Made by a program: the position numbers and the translations under genes. Shown here piece after piece: positions 51,757 through 59,116 of a stretch of DNA of 64,000 nucleotides. The notes under the pieces are model-generated. The model worked only from the letters and a program-made list of their open reading frames with translations. It made no database searches and was not told where the DNA came from. Numbering within the stretch: position 1 is the stretch's first letter; each line of letters starts with the position of its first letter. Origin of the DNA: Nitrososphaerota archaeon (GTDB lineage: Archaea; Thermoproteota; Nitrososphaeria; Nitrososphaerales; Nitrosopumilaceae); NCBI GenBank assembly GCA_021325615.1, contig JAJPGU010000010.1, positions 1 to 64,000 of the forward strand, written 5' to 3'.

Positions 51757-52239
51757 ATGAGAACATTAAAGAGCAAAGTCTTTTCGCCTGCCATCCGGAT
51801 TGTAATTCTTATGATCGTTACCACAGGTGTTGCTTACCCGTTACTTGTTACAACAATAGGTCAGACCATGATGCCATACCAGTCTAACGGCAGTCAGGTA
51901 GTTCTAAACGGTAAAGTTGTAGGATCAGATCTTATAGCACAAAACTTCAACTCTACCAAATTCTTCCAACCTAGAAATTCGACTGATTCTGGTTCAGGCG
52001 TAGACCCTGACATTACTCCAGCCAGCGCTATTTCGCAGATACCTGCGATAAGCAGTGCAACCGGAATCCCCGCTAATGCGTTAAAGACATTAGTTGATCT
52101 CGACGTCGCAAGAAACAGAGAAACCAACGCTCTAGTCCTTGCACCAGATTACGTCAACGTATTGAATATCAATGTGGAACTGGTGAAACAATACCCAGGT
52201 GTCTATGCACAAGAGGCTTCAATGATGGGAGGATCCTAA
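51757..52239 (+). CDS. kdpC: potassium-transporting ATPase subunit C
   Basis: KdpC stabilises the pump. The 160-residue protein has one N-terminal membrane helix (about 10-32, IVILMIVTTGVAYPLLVTTIGQ) and an extracellular domain with the family stretches LIAQNFNSTKFFQPRNS, SGSGVDPDITPASA and VNVLNINVEL. It is about 30 residues shorter than common bacterial KdpC. It lies 8 nt after kdpB. Confidence 0.94.
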   Translation: MRTLKSKVFSPAIRIVILMIVTTGVAYPLLVTTIGQTMMPYQSNGSQVVLNGKVVGSDLIAQNFNSTKFFQPRNSTDSGSGVDPDITPASAISQIPAISSATGIPANALKTLVDLDVARNRETNALVLAPDYVNVLNINVELVKQYPGVYAQEASMMGGS

Positions 52240-52241
52240 CC

Positions 52242-52328
52242 ATGGATGGAATATTGGCTGCATTTGTCGCCGCCTTGGTCATCTCAACTGGAGTTTTGAT
52301 GTATTCCTTGTTAAGGGCGGAGAAATAG
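52242..52328 (+). CDS. KdpF-like 28-aa membrane peptide
   Basis: The ORF starts 2 nt after the kdpC stop and encodes 28 residues that are almost all one membrane helix (ILAAFVAALVISTGVLMYSLL) ending RAEK. Bacterial KdpF is about 29 residues with the same layout and stabilises KdpFABC, but it normally precedes kdpA. Its tight coupling to kdpC makes it likely to be the functional equivalent here, placed at the end of the operon. Confidence 0.65.
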   Translation: MDGILAAFVAALVISTGVLMYSLLRAEK

Positions 52329-52555
52329 TGTGCATTGATGGTTATGAATCCATAATAATACCTGTCGGAACGATACCACTGTTAGTTTGGCATACCAGGT
52401 TGCCATATGATGATATCATCTCAATACCCCGCATGCGAAAACAGCCCAATCTCCAAACAGTCACTGATCTTCAAACATTTCCGAGTACAACTAGACCAAT
52501 AACAGAAAATGACCGTCCGTTCACTCTATATCGGGAGAAATCTCTAAAATTGTGA
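52328..52555 (+). CDS. uncertain 75-aa ORF after the KdpF-like gene
   Basis: A GTG start overlaps the last base of the preceding stop, giving 75 codons (CIDGYESIIIPVGTIPLLVW...). No family is recognised, and the C-terminal half is polar and low in helical signal. The overlap suggests coupling, but the sequence could be non-coding. The remaining 130 nt to the tRNA hold nothing I can assign. Confidence 0.25.
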   Translation: MCIDGYESIIIPVGTIPLLVWHTRLPYDDIISIPRMRKQPNLQTVTDLQTFPSTTRPITENDRPFTLYREKSLKL

Positions 52556-52688
52556 TGTATCTTGTGATTCCCTCTGTAATTATTTACAAGATTATGTCTG
52601 TAAAGGACTTCGGTAAAATACACAGAAAATCGCTATAACTTTACTCGCAAGTTAAAATCTGCAAAGAGAACTGTGCCATGGATGTAGA

Positions 52689-52762
52689 TGCGGTCGCCGG
52701 GATTTGAACCCGGGTAACGGGCTTGGAAGGCCAGTGTACTAACCAAACTATACTACGACCGC
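52689..52762 (-). tRNA. tRNA-Gly (anticodon TCC)
   Basis: Read leftward the 74-nt sequence folds as a cloverleaf. A 7-bp acceptor stem (GCGGTCG with CGACCGC), a 4-bp D stem (GTAT/GTAC, one G-T), an anticodon loop CTTCCAA giving TCC for glycine, and a T arm CCGGG-TTCAAAT-CCCGG are all present. The 3' CCA is not encoded. The anticodon stem has one apparent T-C mismatch (position 28-42) and the variable loop is four bases. No intron is visible. Confidence 0.88.
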
Positions 52763-52782
52763 TTACTGTGCGAAGCTTGTGA

Positions 52783-53451
52783 CTATGTAATAATCCTTTT
52801 TTCCAGCTCGTACAACATCCGGCAAATAATTACGTGAGCTTCAAGAGGGACCTTCTCGACCGAGACCGTCCTGTCAAAATGTTTGGAGATGCTGCCGGAG
52901 AAATGTCCCTTTGGAAAACCTCCCACCACGATGCACGAATCCTCCGCCACCTCGCCTGCAAGCTTCTGGTATGTGGAGGCAGCCCCCGTGCTTGAGAGGC
53001 CTACCACCTGTTTTGGTTTTATTTTTTCGAGAAGTTCGCCAAAACCCATCTCCGCAATTTCAAGTAGTCTCTGCCCTCCTTCCTCTATCCTTCCATCCGC
53101 GTACATCTTCTCGACGAGCCCCGCAAACCTGTGGTATGACTTGGGCAGCCTGACGGATCTTCCAAGCGTTATCACCCTGTCGTCTATGGTATGGACGTAG
53201 ACGGAAAGCTTGTTCTCAAAGTAAAGGGGTATGCTCGAGGCCTCAAGGAGGCATATGTGCACAAGGTCGGGCCTGCCTCGCTTGATCTCGTTCTCAATCC
53301 CCTTCATCGCGGCAAAGTGCCACGATACGTCAAGGAGTATCTCGGAAGGTTTCTTCCCGAGGCGCCTTGCCGAGGCACGGACGGAACTGTGACCCTGAAG
53401 ATTCCCTGGCACAAGCTCAAGGGCGGATTCTGCAATCACAAGAGAGAGCAA
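52783..53451 (-). CDS. nep1: rRNA pseudouridine N1-methyltransferase, Nep1/Emg1 family
   Basis: Nep1 methylates a hypermodified pseudouridine in helix 35 of small-subunit rRNA using SAM, as a SPOUT-fold dimer. The 222-residue protein has the N-terminal LVIAESALELVP, the DVSWHFAAM segment, RPDLVHICLLEA, the ENKLSVYVHTIDDRVI stretch and the SPOUT knot region GGFPKGHFSG near residue 185. It is divergent from the Rpp21 gene across 35 nt. Confidence 0.92.
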   Translation of the reverse strand: MLSLVIAESALELVPGNLQGHSSVRASARRLGKKPSEILLDVSWHFAAMKGIENEIKRGRPDLVHICLLEASSIPLYFENKLSVYVHTIDDRVITLGRSVRLPKSYHRFAGLVEKMYADGRIEEGGQRLLEIAEMGFGELLEKIKPKQVVGLSSTGAASTYQKLAGEVAEDSCIVVGGFPKGHFSGSISKHFDRTVSVEKVPLEAHVIICRMLYELEKRIIT

Positions 53452-53486
53452 GATTGTATTTTAAGGGCAGTCATTATTTAATTGAC

Positions 53487-53807
53487 ATGAAAGCCGGAGT
53501 CCGGGAGCTTGTGCTTGAGAGGATGCAGATACTCGTACGGAACGCCGTATCCAACGCGAGAAAAAATCCTGAACTTGCCCAGAGGCAGGCCAGCCTTGCA
53601 AAGAAGCTCAGCATGAAGTACAGGGTGCGGATGCCATACGAGCTGAGGATGAATTTTTGCAAAAAGTGCAAGAAGTTCATCGTGCCAGGATTCACCGCAA
53701 GGATACGGCTTGGGAGATCCGACGTCAAGTCCATCCGGATTACGTGCAGTTTCTGCAACCATACATACAGAAAAATTATAAGAAAACAGGCCGCTCAAAG
53801 TCTATGA
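53487..53807 (+). CDS. rnp4: RNase P protein component 4 (Rpp21/Rpr2)
   Basis: A zinc protein subunit of archaeal RNase P, which trims 5' ends of pre-tRNAs. From ATG 53487 the product has 106 residues: two N-terminal helices (ELVLERMQILVRNAVSNARKN, YRVRMPYELRMNFCKKC) and a zinc ribbon with cysteines CKKC and CSFC. Earlier in-frame codons overlap the divergent Nep1 gene and are not used. The S19e gene follows by 31 nt. Confidence 0.9.
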   Translation: MKAGVRELVLERMQILVRNAVSNARKNPELAQRQASLAKKLSMKYRVRMPYELRMNFCKKCKKFIVPGFTARIRLGRSDVKSIRITCSFCNHTYRKIIRKQAAQSL

Positions 53808-53838
53808 TTTATAAGACGAGTTTTGATTTTTGGTCTTC

Positions 53839-54291
53839 ATGGCCAAGGCCTACGACGTACCAGCAGACTTGCTGATTAACAAGTTATCGGAGATTCTAAA
53901 GGGGGAAGACATCACCACCCCAAGCTGGGTCCCGTTTGTCAAGACCGGCTCGCACGCAACAAGGCCCCCGCACCAGACCGACTGGTACTACACGAGGTGC
54001 GCATCACTGCTGAGGAAGATCTACCTTCACGGCCCAATCGGGGTGCAGGACCTCAGGACAATGTACGGGGGCACAAAGGCCGTAGGATATGGCGGGGAGC
54101 ACCACAGGGACGCCGGAGGCGCAATTATCAGGACTGCCATTCACAACCTCGAAAAACTGGGATACCTTGACAAGGTGGAAGGCAAGGGAAGGACAATCTC
54201 ACACGAGGGTATGAAAAAGATTGACCGCGTATCGACCGAGATTCTAAACGAGCTTGTCGCAAAAAACCCAAACCTGAAGAAGTACTCCTAG
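53839..54291 (+). CDS. rps19e: 30S ribosomal protein S19e
   Basis: From ATG 53839 the protein has 150 residues and matches archaeal/eukaryotic S19e: AKAYDVPADLLINKLSEIL at the start, WVPFVKTGSHATRPPHQTDWYYTRCASLLRKIYL in the middle, then GGTKAVGYGGEHHRDAGGAIIRTAIHNLEKLGYL. A TTG three codons upstream is less likely. It is followed by PDCD5, the common archaeal order. Confidence 0.95.
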   Translation: MAKAYDVPADLLINKLSEILKGEDITTPSWVPFVKTGSHATRPPHQTDWYYTRCASLLRKIYLHGPIGVQDLRTMYGGTKAVGYGGEHHRDAGGAIIRTAIHNLEKLGYLDKVEGKGRTISHEGMKKIDRVSTEILNELVAKNPNLKKYS

Positions 54292-54300
54292 TGATCCGGT

Positions 54301-54579
54301 ATGAGCCAGAGAGATCCGAGCGACGAGAGAACTCCTAACGACGCAGAAGTAAAGGCCCTAAAGGATCAAGCACTCAGGAGCCTGCTCTCACCGGAGGCGC
54401 GACTCCGGCTCAACAACGTAAGGATGGTCAAGCCTGAGCTTGCCGCGATGGTGGAGAACTATCTCCTTGGAATGGCTTCGCAGGGAAGGCTCCACAACCA
54501 GCTGTCCGACGACCAGTTGAAACAGATCCTCCTTTCCATCCAGCAGCCAAAGCGCGACTTCAAGATAAACAGGAAGTAG
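54301..54579 (+). CDS. DNA-binding PDCD5-family protein
   Basis: The 92-residue protein has the archaeal PDCD5/TFAR19 three-helix core (LRSLLSPEARLRLNNVRMVKPELAAMVENYLL) and a basic, flexible C-terminal tail. The family binds DNA and often sits next to S19e, as here (9-nt gap). Its precise role in archaea is not settled. Confidence 0.88.
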   Translation: MSQRDPSDERTPNDAEVKALKDQALRSLLSPEARLRLNNVRMVKPELAAMVENYLLGMASQGRLHNQLSDDQLKQILLSIQQPKRDFKINRK

Positions 54580-54588
54580 ACCTCTGGG

Positions 54589-54599
54589 AAAATATATTA
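54589..54599 (+). promoter_or_regulatory. TATA-like box for the MDR reductase gene
   Basis: AAAATATATTA is centred about 30 nt upstream of ATG 54624, separating this transcript from the ribosomal group. Confidence 0.45.
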
Positions 54600-54623
54600 G
54601 GGGTAAATCAGGCGAATTAACTC

Positions 54624-55673
54624 ATGAAAGCAGTTGTCTATGAAAAATATGCTCCAAACGATGATTACAAGTCAATTTTGCAGGTAAAAGAAATTCCAGA
54701 ACCCAAGCCAAAACCAAACGAGGTTGTCTTCAAGGTCAAGGCATCGGCCCTGAACTACAACGACATTTGGGGAATGCGAGGCCAGCCTGTACCGGTACCA
54801 CTGCCCCACGTATCTGGGTCTGATGCAGCAGGCGAGGTAATCGCAGTAGGCGAGGACGTTACAAGCTTCAAGGTAGGCGACAGGGTTGTTTCACACTCTA
54901 ACATGTCATGCAGGGTTTGTCAGGCATGCACGGACGGGCGCGAATATGACTGCCAGAAAAGGACCATCTGGGGATTCCAGACTGGCCCGACATGGGGGGC
55001 ATTTTCCGAGATTACCCACCTTCCAGAGGTAAACGTCGCAAAGATACCTGATGGCGTAAGCTTCGACGAGGCAGCAGCTGCTTCCATGACGCTTCTAACG
55101 GCATGGCACATGCTGGTAGGCCGGGCAAGAATAACTCCTGGGCAGACGGTCCTCATAATGGGAGGAGGTTCCGGCGTCGGATCCTTTGGCATCCAGATAG
55201 CAAAACTTTACAATTGTACCGTAATTTCCACCGCAAGCGGAGACAAGCTTGACAAACTAAAGCAGCTGGGAGCCGACTACGCGGTGGACCACAGGAAGGA
55301 GGACTGGAGCAAGCAAGTAAGGGAGATTGCCAAGCCACACGGCGGAATAGACATCTCGTTTGATCACATAGGCCAGACTCACTGGAACGCGCAGCTCACA
55401 CTCCTCAAGTATGGGGGAACCCTCGTCACATGCGGTGCTACCACTGGGTATGACGCAAAGACCGACCTGAGGCACATCTTCTTCAAGGGTACAAACATCC
55501 TTGGGTCCACACAGGGAACCAAGGCCGAGCTGGAACAGGGCCTCTACTGGATGGGCAAGAAGAAGATAAAGTCAGTCATAGACTCGACATACAGCTTCGA
55601 GCAGGCCGCAGAGGCACACACAAAGATGCTGACCGGCAAGGGACTCTTTGGCAAAATCTTAATGAAGCCATAG
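54624..55673 (+). CDS. MDR-family reductase, candidate acryloyl/crotonyl-CoA reductase
   Basis: The 349-residue protein is a medium-chain dehydrogenase/reductase. The structural zinc lobe is intact (CRVCQACTDGREYDC, about 93-107). The catalytic-zinc Cys is missing: the equivalent segment reads ALNYNDIWG, as in quinone or enoyl-CoA reductases. The NAD(P)H motif is GGGSGVGSFGIQIAKL (about 179-194). This suggests an enoyl-thioester reductase rather than an alcohol dehydrogenase. Acryloyl-CoA reduction is a step of the 3-HP/4-HB carbon cycle of this phylum, so it is a candidate. A CitE-like lyase follows by 13 nt. Confidence 0.75.
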   Translation: MKAVVYEKYAPNDDYKSILQVKEIPEPKPKPNEVVFKVKASALNYNDIWGMRGQPVPVPLPHVSGSDAAGEVIAVGEDVTSFKVGDRVVSHSNMSCRVCQACTDGREYDCQKRTIWGFQTGPTWGAFSEITHLPEVNVAKIPDGVSFDEAAAASMTLLTAWHMLVGRARITPGQTVLIMGGGSGVGSFGIQIAKLYNCTVISTASGDKLDKLKQLGADYAVDHRKEDWSKQVREIAKPHGGIDISFDHIGQTHWNAQLTLLKYGGTLVTCGATTGYDAKTDLRHIFFKGTNILGSTQGTKAELEQGLYWMGKKKIKSVIDSTYSFEQAAEAHTKMLTGKGLFGKILMKP

Positions 55674-55686
55674 CCCAACCAACCTT

Positions 55687-56544
55687 ATGTCAAGGCTCCT
55701 GCGCAGTCTTCTGTTCGTGCCGGGCAACAACCCTCGCTTTTTGGAAAAGGCCAAAACCCTCCAGGCAGACATTGTTTGCTTTGACCTCGAGGACTCGGTT
55801 CTGCCCGCCGAAAAAAAGTCGGCAAGGGATCTCATCCGCGAGGCAATCGGACATCGCGGGGAATACCGGGCGGAAATTTACGTCAGGACCAACTCACCGG
55901 CATCGGGACTCGTCGGCGACGACCTCTCGGCAATCGTGCAGAAGGGGATAGACGGCATTGTCATTCCTAAGGTGAACAACCTCGGAGAGATTAGGAAGAT
56001 AGAAAGATCACTGGCCGTCCTTGAAAGGAAGAGGAAGCTCAAGCCGGTAGAACTTATGGCCTCGATCGAGTCAGCAGAGGGGGTGGTAAATGCCCATCAA
56101 ATCGCCACATCAAAGCGCGTCTCTGCTCTGGTCTTTGGCGTCTTTGATCTCCTCAACGATCTCGGCGTGGAGTATACAAAGCAGGCGGAGGGTGCAAGAT
56201 ATGCGAGGGCCAAGATACCTGTGGATGCAAGGGCGACTGGAAAGTACGCACTTGATGCAATCTGGCAGGATCTGAGCGATTCCCAAGGCCTGGAACGGGA
56301 CTGCGCTGAGGCAAGGAGCCTGGGATATGCGGGAAAGACGATAATCCACCCGGACCAGATCCGGTCCGTGCACGCTACATTCCATCCGTCGGAGGCTGAG
56401 GTGGGGTGGGCAAAAAAGGTCATCGAGGCATACGAGTCGGCAAGGGCGAAGAAGAAGGGCGCCACCAAGGTGGAAGGAAAGATGATAGACGAGGTACACT
56501 TCAAGAGGGCAAGGGCCCTCCTCGCGTCCGTGGACCTGCCGTAA
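55687..56544 (+). CDS. HpcH/HpaI-type lyase (CitE / malyl-CoA lyase-like)
   Basis: The 285-residue TIM-barrel protein shows the family pattern RSLLFVPGNNPRFLEKA at the start, CFDLEDSV (about 37-44), the Mg-binding acidic residue in MASIESAEGVVNA (about 121-133) and FGVFDLLNDLG near residue 150. The C-terminal GYAGKTIIHPDQI block is also present. Such enzymes cleave or form C-C bonds of acyl-CoA esters such as malyl-CoA or citramalyl-CoA. The pairing with the MDR reductase hints at acyl-CoA metabolism, but the substrate is not set. Confidence 0.85.
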   Translation: MSRLLRSLLFVPGNNPRFLEKAKTLQADIVCFDLEDSVLPAEKKSARDLIREAIGHRGEYRAEIYVRTNSPASGLVGDDLSAIVQKGIDGIVIPKVNNLGEIRKIERSLAVLERKRKLKPVELMASIESAEGVVNAHQIATSKRVSALVFGVFDLLNDLGVEYTKQAEGARYARAKIPVDARATGKYALDAIWQDLSDSQGLERDCAEARSLGYAGKTIIHPDQIRSVHATFHPSEAEVGWAKKVIEAYESARAKKKGATKVEGKMIDEVHFKRARALLASVDLP

Positions 56545-56604
56545 TTTTCAACAGGACTATCGATGAACATAAATCAAGTCCGGACCATACGACCGTGGCG
56601 TTTG

Positions 56605-57198
56605 ATGTTTACGGGGATTATCGGTGGTCTTGGAAGGGTGGAAAAATTTGAGAAAAACACCAACACAAGGAGCGAAGCGAGAATGAGGGTATCGTTTGGC
56701 AAGATTGCGCGCGGCCTCAAGGTGGGGGACAGTGTTGCAATTAATGGCGTCTGTCTCACAGCAGTGAGCGTGGCAGGCGGGGCTGCAGAATTTGAGATGG
56801 TAGGCGAGACAATTACCAGGACAAACCTTGGATCGCTTGGGCCCGGAGACATGGTGAACATAGAGCGCAGCCTGAGGGCTGGTGACAGGCTTGAGGGGCA
56901 TTTTGTCTTGGGCCACGTGGACGGGTCCGGCACAATTTCAAAGATAGAAAAGCAGCGCAACCAGGTAAAGATCTGGATCAGCCTGCCCAAGAACCTTGCA
57001 AGGTATGTCGCGACCAAGGGATCCATTACGGTCGACGGCATAAGCCTGACAGTTGTCGACAAGAAAGCGAGCATTTTTTCAGTATCGATAATCCCGCACA
57101 CAATGAAGGTCACAAATCTTGGAAAGAAAAAAGCGGGTGACAAAGTTAATATTGAAACCGACGTCCTTGCCAAGTACGTCCTTTCTGAAAAGAGTTAG
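56605..57198 (+). CDS. ribE: riboflavin synthase, bacterial-type alpha subunit
   Basis: It dismutates two 6,7-dimethyl-8-ribityllumazines to riboflavin. From ATG 56605 the protein has 197 residues with the N-terminal MFTGIIGGLG hallmark and two tandem lumazine-binding repeats, each with SVAINGVCLTA- or SITVDGISLTV-like strands (about 45 and 143). Many archaea instead use an unrelated synthase, so this is a bacterial-type enzyme in an otherwise archaeal-type pathway. It begins the riboflavin cluster. Confidence 0.93.
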   Translation: MFTGIIGGLGRVEKFEKNTNTRSEARMRVSFGKIARGLKVGDSVAINGVCLTAVSVAGGAAEFEMVGETITRTNLGSLGPGDMVNIERSLRAGDRLEGHFVLGHVDGSGTISKIEKQRNQVKIWISLPKNLARYVATKGSITVDGISLTVVDKKASIFSVSIIPHTMKVTNLGKKKAGDKVNIETDVLAKYVLSEKS

Positions 57199-57201
57199 AT
57201 A

Positions 57202-57247
57202 ACTACTGTTTTGGTAGCAACCACTTTTGTAGTAAAGTTTATAATAA
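57202..57247 (+). promoter_or_regulatory. dyads and TATA-like box upstream of ribB
   Basis: ACTAC (57202-57206) and GTAGT (57229-57233) form an inverted repeat with inner TAG/CAC-type half-copies, just upstream of TTTATAATAATAA (57238-57250), which is about 25 nt before the ribB ATG. This suggests a regulated second promoter inside the riboflavin cluster. Confidence 0.35.
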
Positions 57248-57267
57248 TAATTTCAAGCTGATCCTCT

Positions 57268-57948
57268 ATGTCCTTGGAAGAAGCCCTCAACTCGCTGAGA
57301 AGGGGGGAGTTTGTCCTTTTGCACGACGGGGACTCGAGGGAGAACGAGGTGGACATGGTGGTCGCGGCCGACTTTATCACGCCCGAACACATCGCAAGGA
57401 TGAGGCGTGATGCAGGAGGCCTCATCTGCCTTTCGGTAGACCACGCGTTTGCAAAGGAAATAGGACTGCGGTACATGCACGACATCCTTTCGTCATCACA
57501 GGGCATTGACGCCGGATCCAAGGAAATGATTATCGGCAAGGCCCCATACGGGGACAGGCCGTCCTTTTCAATATCAATTAACCACAAAAATACCTACACA
57601 GGTGTCACCGACAGGGACAGGGCACTTACCATGTCGGAGATGGCAACCATCTACAAGAGCCCATTGGCAGACAAGAAGGGCTCCTTCAATTCCAGTTTCA
57701 GGACTCCGGGACACGTGCCGGTCCTCATAGCTTCCGAGGGCCTCCTGGCAAGCAGGCTGGGACACACCGAGATGTCGGTCTACCTTGCAACACTGGCGGG
57801 ACTTTCGCCCATCACAGTAATCTGCGAGATGCTTGATGCCGAGACATATGGCGCGCTCTCGGCAGAAAAGGCAAAACAGTACGCAAGCAGGAACGCCATC
57901 CCGTATTTTGACGGCAGCACTCTTGTAGAATACGCAAAGGGGCATTGA
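57268..57948 (+). CDS. ribB: 3,4-dihydroxy-2-butanone-4-phosphate synthase
   Basis: RibB turns ribulose 5-phosphate into the four-carbon donor used by lumazine synthase. The 226-residue protein has the acidic metal-binding loop LLHDGDSRENEVDMVVAA (about 17-34), the VDHAFA segment, and the TGVTDRDRALT loop, then GHVPVLIASEGLL with the catalytic His region and HTEMSVYLATLAGL. It is not fused to a GTP cyclohydrolase II. Confidence 0.95.
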   Translation: MSLEEALNSLRRGEFVLLHDGDSRENEVDMVVAADFITPEHIARMRRDAGGLICLSVDHAFAKEIGLRYMHDILSSSQGIDAGSKEMIIGKAPYGDRPSFSISINHKNTYTGVTDRDRALTMSEMATIYKSPLADKKGSFNSSFRTPGHVPVLIASEGLLASRLGHTEMSVYLATLAGLSPITVICEMLDAETYGALSAEKAKQYASRNAIPYFDGSTLVEYAKGH

Positions 57949-58361
57949 ACTTGAACATAGCAATCGTAGTGTCAGAATTCAACGGTGAGGTAACCTCCAA
58001 GATGCTGGAGGTTGCGGTGGAAAAAGCACGGTCGCTTAAGATGGGCGTCTTCCGCACCTGCAAGGTGCCTGGAGTGTTTGACATGCCAATTGTCATCGAC
58101 TCGCTCCTTAGGAGGAAGGAGGTAGACGCGGTGGTGACACTTGGGGCCGTCATAAGGGGGGAGACAAAGCATGACGAGCTTATCGCGGGAGTCGCGGCAA
58201 AGGCCATGACGGAGCTAGCCCTCAAGTACCAAAAGCCCGTATCGCTTGGGATTACGGGTCCGGGCATGAGCGAGAGGCAGGCTCACCAGAGGATAAGGCC
58301 GGTTGCGGAAAGGGCGGTAGAGGCTGCCCAGAAACTTCATGATGAACTGCGGAAGATCTAA
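57945..58361 (+). CDS. ribH: 6,7-dimethyl-8-ribityllumazine synthase
   Basis: The enzyme condenses the RibB product with the ribityl-diaminopyrimidine. The 138-residue protein has NIAIVVSEFNGEVTSKML, the VPGVFDMPIVI strand-loop, VVTLGAVIRGETKHDELIAG with the catalytic His, and PVSLGITGPGMSERQAHQR. The TTG start overlaps the ribB stop by 4 nt; a second TTG at 57951 is possible. Confidence 0.94.
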   Translation: MNLNIAIVVSEFNGEVTSKMLEVAVEKARSLKMGVFRTCKVPGVFDMPIVIDSLLRRKEVDAVVTLGAVIRGETKHDELIAGVAAKAMTELALKYQKPVSLGITGPGMSERQAHQRIRPVAERAVEAAQKLHDELRKI

Positions 58362-58363
58362 AG

Positions 58364-59116
58364 ATGATCCAGCTAACATTGATAAAAATAACGGGATATG
58401 GGCCGTGGACCCTGACTCTGGGAAGCGACAGGGAACACCGGCTGCAGATGCTCCAGGCATCGCTTTACCGCGAGATCCAAAACCTTTTTTCCGAGAAGGG
58501 ATGCCTTGCTTTTCCCAACAGGTTTGACGAGATTTTTGTGATAACAAACGGCCTCTCGGTACCGGACCATGTCAAGATTCAGGAGGGCCTGGCAAGGGCC
58601 TTTGACCTTGGGTTTTCGATGACAATAGGGAGGGGAGAGACGCCCTTTGAGGCTAACCTAGACGCAGACGCTGCAAGGAGGGAGAAGGCGTTTCTGGACG
58701 AAAAGCACAACATACTTGGCCGCCAGCCCAAGGAGGAGGCGGAGCGGGTGCAGATAATCCACATGGACGTGGACGGCTCCACCTCCATTTCCGGAAAAAA
58801 ATCGCCCTATGAAGTGTCGTCCCTCATTGTAAGGCTTTATGCATCCATGTCCGAGTATTTCCTGGCAAGGGGCTCGCTTGCCTTCTTCATGGGGGGCGAC
58901 AACTTTATGGTAGTAAGCTCCGGGGTCGCAAGGGACGAGATTGAGAAGTTTCTTGCCCATGTGCGGGAGCAGTATGGCATCTCGTTCAACTGCGGGATAG
59001 GGAACGCCAGCACGGGACGTGCCGCGGCAATGATGGCCACCCAGTCGCTTGACAAGATAAGGGAGCTCCGCGATTCCGGAAAGGGGACGGAGCGGATTCT
59101 GGAATCCACATGTTAA
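58364..59116 (+). CDS. arfA: GTP cyclohydrolase III (archaeal, ArfA)
   Basis: ArfA opens GTP to the formylaminopyrimidine FAPy, the first step in archaeal riboflavin/F420 synthesis. The formyl group is retained, so a separate deformylase is needed. The 250-residue protein has two GGDEF-like halves, with MTIGRGETPFEANLDAD, IIHMDVDGSTSISG (metal-binding Asp pair) and FFMGGDNFMV. It follows ribH by 2 nt and overlaps the amidohydrolase gene by 7 nt. Confidence 0.93.
   Translation: MIQLTLIKITGYGPWTLTLGSDREHRLQMLQASLYREIQNLFSEKGCLAFPNRFDEIFVITNGLSVPDHVKIQEGLARAFDLGFSMTIGRGETPFEANLDADAARREKAFLDEKHNILGRQPKEEAERVQIIHMDVDGSTSISGKKSPYEVSSLIVRLYASMSEYFLARGSLAFFMGGDNFMVVSSGVARDEIEKFLAHVREQYGISFNCGIGNASTGRAAAMMATQSLDKIRELRDSGKGTERILESTC

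Noticed and set aside
52560-52690. Search for an attachment-site duplication from the tRNA-Gly at the other end of the Kdp island
   Set aside because: No copy of the tRNA 3' end was seen around 47.1-47.4 kb, and no integrase gene is present, so tRNA-mediated integration is not supported.
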